64,000 bases of DNA from the NCBI GenBank assembly GCA_963783835.1, contig CAWAOX010000015.1:1-64000 (forward strand), given 5' to 3'. The translations under genes were made by a program, and so were the position numbers. This DNA comes from CAIQPS01 sp963783835 (GTDB taxonomy: Bacteria; Actinomycetota; Thermoleophilia; RBG-16-64-13). Below, in pieces: positions 8,763-16,890 of the stretch. The first letter of the stretch is position 1; every line of letters begins with the position of its first letter. The notes under the pieces were generated by a model. It had not been told where the DNA came from. It saw nothing but the letters and a program-made list of their open reading frames with translations, and searched no databases.

Positions 8763-9739
8763 GCGACAACGACGACGATGTTCCCCAACTTCTGCCCGGT
8801 CTCGGCGTACCGGTGAGCCTCGACCATCTGCTCCAGTGGAAAGCGCCGGTCGATGACCGGGCGCAGCTTTCCCGCTTCGACCAAACCTCGCAGGTGGGCC
8901 AGGTCCTGGCTCGTTCCGCTCGAGGCCCCGAACACGACCCGCTTCTTGCTCCCCCTCGATGCCCACCGGGCGCGGACGAACTGCGGAACCCGGGATTGGC
9001 CATGAGCAGGCATCCGTTCTCGGTCAGCAACCTCACCATGCGACCAGACGGTGTGTTGCGGACCACGTCGAAGATGACGTCGTAGGTCTCAGAGCTGTCG
9101 GTGAAGTCCTCCTGGGCGTAGTCGATGACGCGGTCCGCGCCGATCGTGCGCAGCATCTCCAGCTTCGACGCGCTATCCACCGCGGTCACGTGAGCCCCGA
9201 GGATCTTGGCGAGTTGGACCGCGAACGTGCCGAAGCTCCCTCCCGCCCCGTTGACCAGGACCCTCTGTCCGCTCCGGACGTTCGCCTTCCGCAGGAACTG
9301 CGAGGCCTCGCCTCCCCCGTAGGGTACGGCCGCAGCCTCCTCGTAGCTCAGGTTCGCCGGCATCGTCGCGATCGCCCCGGCCTCGGGGTTCTCGCGCAGG
9401 CAGATGTACTCCGCGTAGGCTCCCAACCCGATGCCCGTCGCCGCGAAGACCCGGTCGCCCTTCCTGAACGACCTGACATCTTTGCCTACCGACTCGATGT
9501 CGCCGGCAAGCTCCTGCCCGAGCACGGGTTGTCTTGGTCGGCGGATGCCGAACCCCAGCCGCATGGGCACCCAGATCCAGAGGGGCGAAGTCGAATCTCC
9601 GCAGCTCGCAATCGGCCGCGCTCACCGTCGTGGCGCGGATTCGAACCAGCACTTCGTTGTCCTTCGGAACGGGCTTCACCACGTCTCTGAGTTGAAGAAC
9701 ATCCGGTGGTCCGTAGTCCGTGCACACTATTGCTCTCAT
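8759..9739 (-). pseudogene. Zinc-independent quinone oxidoreductase-like dehydrogenase, frame broken twice
   Basis: The pieces assemble into a medium-chain dehydrogenase of about 325 aa: MRAIVCTDYGPPDVLQL at the start, GQELAGDIESVGKDV, then the NAD(P)-binding SGQRVLVNGAGGSFGTFAVQLAK motif, and HRYAETGQKLGN near the end. Breaks lie near 9583 (after RRFDFAP) and near 8980 (after LLMANPGF). It is paralogous to the intact gene at 16891-17835. The family reduces quinones or enones with NADPH. Its stop codon sits inside a dispersed repeat. Whether the gene is dead or the sequence has errors cannot be told here. Confidence 0.75.
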
Positions 9740-9969
9740 GGGTCTCCGGTCCGTGCGTTCGCAGTGGTCCGAATCCGTCTGTCCAGCAAGCGTTGGCTAG
9801 CGTCTCACGATGTGGTGTAAGAGCCCCGTGTTCTCGTAGGTCTTCAAAGCTTAGTCTCTAGTAGATGGGAATGGCAACGGCGTGGGTGAACTATGTTGCA
9901 CCTGGGAAGGGGTCAATTCAGGGGTCAGGCGCGCCGAAGGGGTACGGCGGGCTACTGCGCCAAAAGAAG

Positions 9970-10062
9970 AAGGCCCGGATTTCCGGGCCTTTCTATATGG
10001 CGGGAACCCGACTTCTATTGTCGGCAGACATTTCCTTCCGCCTGGTCACTACCTAGAAGGAA
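9970..10062 (-). repeat. Structured dispersed repeat, copy C, with adjacent GGCCCGG hairpin
   Basis: A perfect stem AAGGCCCGG/CCGGGCCTT (9970-9991) is followed after a short spacer by the repeat core, here GGCGGGAACCCGAC, then TTCTATTGTCGG and GGTCACTACCTAGAA. This is the most diverged of copies A-E. Read on the minus strand the hairpin follows the repeat and is succeeded by TTCTTCTTTT, which looks like an intrinsic terminator for the minus-strand lipoprotein gene about 190 bases upstream. The rest of 9740-10252 holds no recognisable gene. Confidence 0.7.
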
Positions 10063-10252
10063 CAGCAATCCCTGCAACCAGCGGGTTCAATTTCGGCGTC
10101 GCGCCTTTTTTGCGCCCGGTGGCGCAGTGGCTGTCACGAGGACGGACGTCGACGCTTCTGCCACGGCCACCCAGGCGTCAGGCCGAGACACCTGCAGGCG
10201 AGTTGCTCGTGCTGCTGGACCCCCTTCAGGCGGCCCCCAGACAGGATTCTCC

Positions 10253-10925
10253 CTAATCTCCGGTGAGTGAACTGCCTGCCATGGAGATCTCATCAATGAT
10301 GTGGGAGGCGATGGTCTTGTTGAGCGCCAGGGTTGCAGCGTCGTCGGCATCCATCATGAATACAACAAGGATGTAGCAATCCCCCGCGAGCACACTTACT
10401 TCCATGTTGTTCTTGTTATAGAAAGCTTTGAATGCTTTTGAGTCCAGGCCTGGAAGACTGAGCATGAACGCTTCGATGGGAATTGACTTCTTTGATTCCT
10501 CAAAAGCCCAACTGGCGTCGTGGCCCAGTTTCATCTCAGCCTCAGGAATCAAGGCGTTCTGTGTCAGATACAGCGTGGCGAGGGCCGTGGAATGAGACGG
10601 AAAGTCATACGTGTAGTCTGCATAGAGCTCGCCTGTGTCGAGGACTCCCTCCGAAACGCCGGTGATGGTGACGGTCTGCCCGACCATCCTGGAGGCCTCT
10701 TCAGCCGTGAGCAGTTCTTCAGGCGCGAAGATCGGCGTGGAGCCGCCGGATGCAGGCGAAGCGTCAGCTGTCGTTACCGGACTCATCTGCGTCTCGGCTG
10801 CAGTGGTTTCGGTGGTGGACGATGAAGGGGCCAGCAGAACCCAGACTCGCAGAGGGCGTGCCGCCGCATGCTGCAAGAGTGGCGAGGAGCAACACACACA
10901 GAAACAGATAGAGTAATCGGCTCAT
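10253..10925 (-). pseudogene. Lipoprotein of unknown function, single frameshift after the signal peptide
   Basis: The minus-strand frame from ATG 10925 encodes MSRLLYLFLCVLLLATLAACGG, a lipoprotein signal with lipobox LAAC. The frame then shifts by one base near 10830, in a run of C (GGCCCCTTCA), to a Thr/Ser-rich linker and a domain of about 170 aa. That domain starts PEELLTAEEASRMVGQTVTITG and contains LYADYTYDFPS, ALATLYLTQNALIPE and CYILVVFMMDADD. I do not recognise it. A short acidic linker plus a globular domain suggests a surface-anchored protein. The single-base run makes sequencing error likely. Confidence 0.6.
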
Positions 10926-11148
10926 GATGCCCTTGTCCTTTGCAGCGAATCGTCCGGGTTGACTGGAGACGCAGTTCTGCGAGTCCGGCTTCGCCGGCCG
11001 CACCTTCTCCACCATAGAACATCTGCCGGCGCTTTGTCAGCCCAGCCAGCCACCAAGGGCCACTCCGGCCCATAAAGCGGAGTGGCGCAGCATCGTGGGT
11101 TTCTCGCCCGGAAGTGTCACGAGGTTCGGTTCGGGGAGGCAGATAGAA

Positions 11149-11240
11149 CAAGACCCGGAAATCCGGACCTTTGGATAGCGGGGACCCGACTTTTATTGTC
11201 GGCAGACATTCCGTTCGCTTTGGTGACGACCTAGAAGGCA
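11149..11240 (-). repeat. Structured dispersed repeat, copy D, with adjacent hairpin
   Basis: The hairpin AAGACCCGGAAATCCGGACCTT (11150-11171) keeps pairing through two G-T wobbles compared with the other copies, which suggests its structure is or was maintained. The repeat core TAGCGGGGACCCGAC starts at 11176 and is followed by TTTTATTGTCGG and GGTGACGACCTAGAAGG. Outside the repeat, 10926-11304 contains no gene I can support. Confidence 0.75.
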
Positions 11241-11304
11241 CAAAAGCCCTGCTCCTACGTCATTCAAGTCAAACGGCCCCCGGCCATGCCGCCCGCGAGC
11301 TACC

Positions 11305-11876
11305 ATGGACTCGTGGACGCGACTAGCCGACATTCTTGAGATGACCAGAAGATATCCAACCACCGCCCAGATTCTCGCTGAGCGCGCTCTCGACATGCCC
11401 TGCGGTCAGGCGTGTGTGGATTGGGCAGTGGGTCTGCTCGTGGAGGGCTTCTCTGGTCGCCAAGTCGGATGCTCGCATCCCTCGATCCCCCGTTTGATCT
11501 TTTCGAAGTGGCCGAACTCCGCGACCGAGCGCTCCGCGAGGTGAACGCGCCGGATCTTCAGAAACGCGACGCTGCCTACGTCTATGCTCGCGAACGGCTC
11601 TTGTCCCTCCTCGCCGGCCAAGACGGTCTTGGGGATGTACTCGGAGTGTTGAAAGACCTCTACATCGAACGCGACATGGACCGGGACTTGCTCGATTTCT
11701 ACCTGCTCTACCATGCGTACGACGGTCTCGTGTCATTCGGCGACCAGTACCATTGGGAGGGCGCGACCCGGGACAACATCGAGTCGATAGTCCTCGACCG
11801 CGCGAGAGCGTTTGTGGAATCTGGACTCGGGCGTGTCCCTGATTCCGGTCGTCTCATCTCGCTCCCTCCGGTGTGA
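11305..11876 (+). pseudogene. Hypothetical protein, one frameshift
   Basis: ATG 11305 opens MDSWTRLADILEMTRRYP, continuing through PCGQACVDWAVGLLVEGFSG. Near 11462 one base appears to be missing, and the same protein resumes as RMLASLDPPFDLFEVAELRDRALREV to the stop at 11876. The joined product is about 190 aa, mostly helical, and acidic. I recognise no family. It is one of few plus-strand genes in this array. Its 3' end overlaps the convergent 381-aa gene by 23 bases. Confidence 0.45.
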
Positions 11877-12999
11877 ATAGCAGCCACTCGCCCGCCCGCT
11901 CATACAGGAACTTCGCCAACGATACCGAGACGATCGTCGATGCGTCGCGTCGCGTACGAACGGTCTCTGGTGGTTCTTGGAGGAGTTGCCAGAGCGGGCC
12001 GACTTGCTCATGAAGGGCAGGCCGGTCCTTTCGCCCCATGACATAGTTCTCCGGCTCGCTCTGGGCCGGATACTGAGCCGGCTGGGGATAGGATCGGTCC
12101 CATTCGTGCCAGGCGACTGCGGTCAGCTTCTGAATCACTACGGGCCGAAAGGCAACCCTGGCAAAGCCGTCGGCCTCCAGCTCGCCCCGCATCGCATTCG
12201 TCACAACGATCCCCACGTCGCTAGGCACGGTGACAGGTGGGACAAGAGGCCCCGTGCGTTCGAGCACGATCAAGTGGTCACCTTCGCGCTGGATCGAGGC
12301 CAGGCCGTGAAACAGAATGTAGCCATAGTCGCCCCACTGACCGCTGGCACCGCTTAGCCGATACCATTCCGCGTCCCAAACTGGGGGAGGAGGCGGCGGC
12401 TGCACGCTTATCAGCTCTCGCCATCTTTCGGGAGCAAAGACATGTATCGCCCTCAGCCATGACTCGCGGTCCTCGTCTGACCCGTCCGGCAACTCAGCTT
12501 CGAGGATACTGGCCGCCTCCCGTGCGAACCTGGGCTCGAACGGGCCGAACTGCGCCATGACGAGACCCTCGAGCACCTCCCTGCGCAGGGCCCTGTCCTC
12601 GCTTGCCAGAACTCGATGGGCGAAGTCGAGCACGGCGTCACTGCCTGTGCGGCACGATCGGGAGACAAGGTGTTCGAGCGTCTCGCGACATTTGGTGGAA
12701 GGTCCACCCGACTTAGCGCACCCTCTCAGCGCCTCGTAGAGCCGAACTCGCAACCCGGGAGCGGCGGACGCCGTCAGCGCCTCGACCAAATGCACCTTCA
12801 AGCGCCAGTCGAGACGTCGCCAATACCGGGGGTCATCGTACTCCGGTGAAGTCACCAATACTTCGAAGTCATGCCAGTAGGCCCGGTCTTTCATCAGCTG
12901 GAGGAGCTGCTCCAGGATGCTTTGACCCGCTTGCTTGGTGCCTGCGGCTGTAAGTTCCTCCAAGAGTTGCGAGGTCTTCGGCCTTAGTCCCCTCGTCAT
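11854..12999 (-). CDS. Hypothetical protein with helical N-terminal half
   Basis: The 381-aa product is not recognised. Residues 1-190 are helical and rich in Arg, Leu and Glu with evenly spaced hydrophobic positions, suggesting HEAT-like repeats. A VQPPPPPP linker near residue 200 leads to a C-terminal half with aromatic-rich beta-type segments (AEWYRLSGASGQWGDYGYILFHG, HLIVLERTGPLVPPV). There is no signal peptide or membrane helix. ATG 12999 is chosen over GTG 13014 because GGAGG sits 8 bases upstream of it. Its size and gene context resemble orphan immunity or toxin-associated genes, but nothing proves this. Confidence 0.6.
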   Translation of the reverse strand: MTRGLRPKTSQLLEELTAAGTKQAGQSILEQLLQLMKDRAYWHDFEVLVTSPEYDDPRYWRRLDWRLKVHLVEALTASAAPGLRVRLYEALRGCAKSGGPSTKCRETLEHLVSRSCRTGSDAVLDFAHRVLASEDRALRREVLEGLVMAQFGPFEPRFAREAASILEAELPDGSDEDRESWLRAIHVFAPERWRELISVQPPPPPPVWDAEWYRLSGASGQWGDYGYILFHGLASIQREGDHLIVLERTGPLVPPVTVPSDVGIVVTNAMRGELEADGFARVAFRPVVIQKLTAVAWHEWDRSYPQPAQYPAQSEPENYVMGRKDRPALHEQVGPLWQLLQEPPETVRTRRDASTIVSVSLAKFLYERAGEWLLFTPEGAR

Positions 13000-13266
13000 C
13001 AACCGCACCTCCACCGCAGGCCTCTTAGCTTCCCTCGCCGGACATGATCTCCTGCTGACACTTGGGCTGCGTCAGTCAGTCGCGGTTGGCTAAGGGAGTA
13101 ATCCATGGTCGTGATTGACTATATGGATTCTGGTTTCCGCAAGCAAGTTAGCCAGGCGAGCAAACGGCTTCTTGCCCGTGACGGGCCTCGTAAAGGCGCA
13201 CGCCAGGCGCGCTGGGACCTCCCCGATCGGGAGATGTCACAGGTCAAATTCGGGGTCTCAAAGAAG

Positions 13267-13350
13267 AAGGCCCGGAAATCCGGGCCTTCTATAGCGGGGA
13301 CCCGACTTTTATTGTCGGCAGACATTCCATTCGCTTTGGTGACGGCCTAG
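13267..13350 (-). repeat. Structured dispersed repeat, copy E, with adjacent hairpin
   Basis: A perfect AAGGCCCGG/CCGGGCCTT hairpin (13268-13289) stands two bases before TAGCGGGGACCCGAC (13292-13306), then TTTTATTGTCGG, CAGACATTCC and GGTGACGGCCTAGAG. On the minus strand the hairpin is followed by CTTCTTTG, terminator-like. Just beyond the repeat, near 13390-13415, is a CCGGTTCAAGCCCGG stretch that resembles a tRNA T-arm. The rest of 13000-13528 holds no clear gene. Confidence 0.75.
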
Positions 13351-13528
13351 AGACGTGGCCTTAGAGCACATGACCAAAGGCAACGGTGTCCCCGGTTCAA
13401 GCCCGGACCCCGATTCGTACTAATAACAGACGGAATCGCGCTATTTGCGGACGTTTGAGAGGGGTCGGGGCGGCGCGGGATTACCCTTCGCTACCGGGAC
13501 GCGGGACCTTTCATACGGAGAATCGTGC

Positions 13529-14392
13529 TCAGGATTGACGGGAATCCAGGATCTCCTGCAGTTCCTCTTCGCTGTGCGAGTAGTGCTTGCCGGCGACTCG
13601 GGCCCGGCGAAGAGCCGGCAAGGTCAGCAGCGGCGTCATGTCTCCGTCAACGACGTTCGATTCGATAAGCACAACGGTATTCAGTGAGGGCAACCCCTCT
13701 AGCGGCTTCAGGCTCTCTATCCGCCGGCAGTTGTCTAGCTGCAGTCTTCTCAGTTCCTTGAGCTTCTCCACTCCTTCCAGGCTCGTCAGGTGTCGCGCAT
13801 CTTGTATCCACAACTCGCGTAGGTGCTCCGCCCCCTCCAGACCCTGAATGCTCTGAAGTCGATACATATTGCCGATCCGCAGGTACGTCAGATTTTTGAG
13901 ACCTCCGATTCCCTCGACGTTCTCAAGAGGAGCGCCCAGGATCGTGAGTTGCTCCAGATTGGTCAGACGGGCGAAGTCCTCGAATGTGCGCTTCTTGAAC
14001 CCGATCACCGCAAGACGTCGCAGGCCGACACGGTCGAAGAGCGACCAAGAGCGTGCCCGCCACTGGAGCGTGCAATCCTCGAGCAGGGGGAAGGCGGCGA
14101 AGTCGATGGGCGTATTGCAGTACGTCTCGACTTGGAGGAGGCGAAGTTTGTGCAGTTGATGGATAGCTGCCACTGACTTGACGTAGAAGTGATCAAAGAT
14201 GCCGAGCGCCTGCAGGTCCGGCAGCAACTGGACGAAGTCAACATCAGCCCCCCGCCACCCTTTGCCCATGTTTAGCTCCAACTCGGCAACGCCGTGCCTC
14301 GTCAGGTGAGTTTCGAGACCCGGGACCCAGGGGCCGGTCAGGACGGCCCGTTTACCGTAGGGGCCCTTTTCGTACATCACTCCCTCGGTCAT
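13529..14392 (-). CDS. Leucine-rich-repeat protein
   Basis: The 287-aa product has at least seven LRR units from about residue 95 to 265, with the pattern LxxLxxLxIxxxxxLxxIxGL (for example TNLEQLTILGAPLENVEGI, LKNLTYLRIGNM, LKELRRLQLDNC). This resembles the SDS22/internalin class. There is no signal peptide or anchor, so it is probably cytosolic and mediates protein binding. Starting at ATG 14392 (AGAGG upstream) leaves it 8 bases downstream of the 130-aa gene; a TTG at 14404 would overlap that gene's stop. The two form a likely operon. Similar LRR proteins occur among immunity proteins of polymorphic toxins, but that role is only a guess. Confidence 0.75.
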   Translation of the reverse strand: MTEGVMYEKGPYGKRAVLTGPWVPGLETHLTRHGVAELELNMGKGWRGADVDFVQLLPDLQALGIFDHFYVKSVAAIHQLHKLRLLQVETYCNTPIDFAAFPLLEDCTLQWRARSWSLFDRVGLRRLAVIGFKKRTFEDFARLTNLEQLTILGAPLENVEGIGGLKNLTYLRIGNMYRLQSIQGLEGAEHLRELWIQDARHLTSLEGVEKLKELRRLQLDNCRRIESLKPLEGLPSLNTVVLIESNVVDGDMTPLLTLPALRRARVAGKHYSHSEEELQEILDSRQS

Positions 14393-14400
14393 ACCGCCTC

Positions 14401-14793
14401 TCAAGCCTCGCGCAATTTCTCTTCCTTCAGCCTGTCATAAAGGTCGCTCACAAACAGATCGCCTTTCGAGTCCCAGGACATCAGCGAAACGAGGGGGCCC
14501 TCCTCCTCATCCAAGACGACCCATACTTCTGTGCCTCCAAAGTTCCCTCGCCAGATCCTGGCCTCTGCGACGTCTGTGCGTTCCACCACTGAGCCACCAT
14601 ACAGCGTCGTCAAATTCGTGACGAACCTGGGGAACTCCTCGTCCTCGACTTGCCTGGAGAGTTCCAAAACCAGATGGCCGTCGGCCTTGGTCAGAAGAAG
14701 TAGTGAGTCGATGGGGAGGCTCTTCGGCTTCACACTCACCTCACAGATCTGCTTGCTACCGGAGTGGCGGCTACTCTGATGACTTGGTGCCAT
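14401..14793 (-). CDS. Small hypothetical protein upstream of the LRR gene
   Basis: This 130-aa acidic protein has the sequence features of a small alpha/beta domain: LPIDSLLLLTKADGHLVLEL, EEFPRFVTNLTTLYGGSVVER, and TEVWVVLDEEEGPLVSLMSWD. The layout resembles DUF3630-like or immunity-type domains in outline, but I cannot assign it. It has no export signal. It precedes the LRR gene by 8 bases on the same strand, so they are likely co-transcribed. Confidence 0.55.
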   Translation of the reverse strand: MAPSHQSSRHSGSKQICEVSVKPKSLPIDSLLLLTKADGHLVLELSRQVEDEEFPRFVTNLTTLYGGSVVERTDVAEARIWRGNFGGTEVWVVLDEEEGPLVSLMSWDSKGDLFVSDLYDRLKEEKLREA

Positions 14794-14989
14794 GTATACC
14801 GACTACCGCGCCACACATCAACAGTACCGGGACGGATGTCCTGAGGCACACCCCGTAGCTCATCGAGCGACAGGCGGTATCTGTCAAGTCCCACCACCCG
14901 CGTTACACCCTGGCTCCGGTACCCTTGTTACAGTCACTCAGGCCTCGGCAGAACAGCGGTCACAGGTTCAATTCGGGTCCAAATAGAAA

Positions 14990-15063
14990 AAGGCCCGGAA
15001 ATCCGGGCCTTAAATAGCGGGGACCCGACTTGGACCTGTGACCTTCGGGGTTATGAGTGCCAT
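14990..15063 (-). repeat. Copy F: hairpin, shared core and a tRNA-Met-like 3' remnant
   Basis: A perfect AAGGCCCGG/CCGGGCCTT hairpin (14990-15011) is followed by the shared core TAGCGGGGACCCGAC (15015-15029). Instead of the continuation seen in copies A-E it then reads TGGACCTGTGACC and TTCGGGGTTATGAGTGCC. On the minus strand this has the form of the 3' part of a tRNA: a CTCATAA anticodon loop (CAT, Met), a variable region, a T-arm-like segment and an acceptor end CCCCGCTA. No matching 5' acceptor (AGCGGGG) lies upstream, so it is not a whole tRNA. On the other side of the hairpin, 14960-14982 repeats GGTCACAGGTTCAATTCGGG inverted with two mismatches, giving a long palindrome. The rest of 14794-15349 has no gene. 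Confidence 0.55.
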
Positions 15064-15349
15064 CCATTCCATCATTGCCCATGAAGCTCGATGACAGTCT
15101 ACGAAGTTTTGCCTGCAATTCTCAACTATTTCTCAGTAGTTAGATTTGACGGTTCCGACCGATTACGCTTCGTTCGTTGCCAAACCGTTGCCAGGAATTT
15201 GAGCCCCTCAAGACCTCGGGATCGCCCACGTTCAAATCCAGTATCCCCCACCAGAAGAGGCGCGCCCCGGAGTCCTCCAGACCGTCTATCCTCATGGGAA
15301 CAGTGTTCAGAGCAGGTACGTCGCAGTGGCGTTCTTGAGGGGGTAGATG

Positions 15350-16000
15350 ATGAAGCCTTACAGGATGCTCGCAGCTCTTGTCGCCGCTCTGCTGATCCTC
15401 ACCGCCGCGGGGTGCGGCGCGAGCGTTGGGACCGCCACAAGCGCCACCTCGGCGAGCACCACAAGCGCCACCTCGGCGCCCACCGCTCCCCAGACCACCG
15501 TCACGGCCGATGAATACGACGTCTACAGCGCGCTGATCCAAAGCGTGTATATCGACCCCATTCAGCCGAAGCAGATCGTTATCAGCACCGTCAACGTCGA
15601 CCAGAGAGGTTCCTTCGGCGATGCTGCTGCTGCGATCAAGAGTTTCTGGCCAGACCTTGGCGATGACATCCTGGGTGATTTCAAAGCCCAGAATATGACT
15701 TCCTCAGCTCTGGAGCGCGCATTCACGCTCAGCGTGCCGTACACGCTCGTGAGCGAGCAGGAGGTGGCATCGATCTTCTCCAGCAGCGCTACTGGCTGGG
15801 ACAAGTTCTACGCGAAGTACCCTGACGCAAAGGGTTTCCTCGCCCTCTCGCGTGTGGGCTTCAACCAGGCGAAGGACACGGCCGTTCTCTACACGGAATA
15901 CCAGAGTGGCGCGACGGCTGGCGAGGGCGATGTGGTGCTCATGAAGAAGACGGACGGCCGCTGGACGGTTGAGGATAATTCGATGTTCTGGCAGTCCTGA
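15350..16000 (+). CDS. Lipoprotein of unknown function
   Basis: The N-terminus MKPYRMLAALVAALLILTAAGCG is a lipoprotein signal peptide with lipobox TAAGC. A Thr/Ser/Ala linker with a repeated SATSAS/TTSATSAP unit precedes a domain of about 165 aa (from TADEYDVYSALI). That domain ends with TDGRWTVEDNSMFW, a strand-turn common at the end of NTF2-like or stress-type secreted domains. I cannot name the family. GAGGGGG at about 15337 serves ATG 15350 better than ATG 15347. Confidence 0.65.
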   Translation: MKPYRMLAALVAALLILTAAGCGASVGTATSATSASTTSATSAPTAPQTTVTADEYDVYSALIQSVYIDPIQPKQIVISTVNVDQRGSFGDAAAAIKSFWPDLGDDILGDFKAQNMTSSALERAFTLSVPYTLVSEQEVASIFSSSATGWDKFYAKYPDAKGFLALSRVGFNQAKDTAVLYTEYQSGATAGEGDVVLMKKTDGRWTVEDNSMFWQS

Positions 16001-16400
16001 TGGCTCGGGTGGCGGTCGTGCCTGAGTCATCCGATTGTCACGGATTCGATCACCAGGTTCTCGGCTTCGGGTAGCCCGCGTCTTTCTGCCGCGCTTTTTC
16101 GCTCCGCCCCTCAATAGTCAAGCCGTTGATGTCGGGCCGGCGTCCAAGTCGAAGGTGTGATCGTAGACTGGTGCGATGACGAGATGCAGTCGATCCACGT
16201 GGAGCTTCCTGTACTTCTGGGCCAGGGAGAGAAGTGTGTTGGCGGTCACGCTCGGGTCCTGGCCTTCGACAGGGCGACCGAGCGCGTGCAAATGCTCTTC
16301 TGAGTCTTCACGCAATCCTCCGCGTGACATGCTGCGATCGGGCATCGGTTCGAAGTCCCGGCGGTAGAATGGGTCAAGCCAACCGGAAGCGGGGGGAACC
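16001..16400. other. Intergenic region without a supported gene
   Basis: No clear gene is present. A minus-strand open frame between 16118 and about 16345 contains a protein-like stretch (NTLLSLAQKYRKLHVDRLHLV) and could be the end of a decayed gene, but it has no good start and its upstream part reads like non-coding sequence. Confidence 0.4.
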
Positions 16401-16811
16401 ATGAAACGGATGAGGGTTCGGCACGTCTGTTTGGTCGCCGCTGTGACTGCTATCTGCGCAGCCTCGCTCCTGGGCGGGTGCGGGAACGACTCGAAGATCC
16501 TAGAGATCAAAGCGAGCTCGTCGGTAGACAACACCGCGCACGCCGCGACCATCGACTATAGCGAGGTTATCTCCGGCAACGCCCTCGTGTGGATCGTCCT
16601 GACCTATCCGGACGGTCACAGCCAGTTGGTCACGAGCGGGAACTTCAGCGGGACTGGTTCCGGCAACGTGAACCTCGACGGCTTGCCCACCGGTAGCTAT
16701 TCCTACAAGGTGTACGCAGCGCCTGCCGGTCCTGATGACCAACCGACATTCCCGTCCGGCAAGATGGTGGAGTCGAACGTTAGGGCGTCCGGGAGCTTCA
16801 CCATTCAGTGA
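16401..16811 (+). CDS. Small lipoprotein of unknown function
   Basis: The 136-aa product starts MKRMRVRHVCLVAAVTAICAASLLGGCG, a lipoprotein signal with lipobox LGGC. The rest is a single beta-rich domain with alternating strands (ATIDYSEVISGNALVWIVL, GNVNLDGLPTGSYSYKVYAA), resembling an immunoglobulin-like fold. GGGGGGAA about 5 bases before the ATG is a strong ribosome site. The function is unknown; the mature protein would sit on the outer face of the membrane. Confidence 0.65.
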   Translation: MKRMRVRHVCLVAAVTAICAASLLGGCGNDSKILEIKASSSVDNTAHAATIDYSEVISGNALVWIVLTYPDGHSQLVTSGNFSGTGSGNVNLDGLPTGSYSYKVYAAPAGPDDQPTFPSGKMVESNVRASGSFTIQ

Positions 16812-16890
16812 CCGAGCGCAACGAGGATCGGAGGGGCGTCGAGAACTCCGATGTGGGTGAGGTAGCGGTGCGGGACCGAGTTCTGCCGGC

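Noticed and set aside
7851..15063. Classical integron attC sites
   Set aside because: The repeats lack paired RYYYAAC/GTTRRRY core sites and no integrase gene is in the window; only the general arrangement is similar.
7851..15063. CRISPR array
   Set aside because: Repeats are 0.8-2 kb apart with genes between them, not regularly spaced with short spacers, and no cas genes are present.
15015..15090. Complete functional tRNA-Met
   Set aside because: Only the 3' portion is recognisable; the 5' acceptor strand and D-arm do not match and the anticodon stem has mismatches.
16118..16552. Minus-strand 144-codon frame between two lipoprotein genes
   Set aside because: It overlaps the start and signal peptide of the 16401 lipoprotein and has no ribosome site; only an internal stretch looks protein-like.
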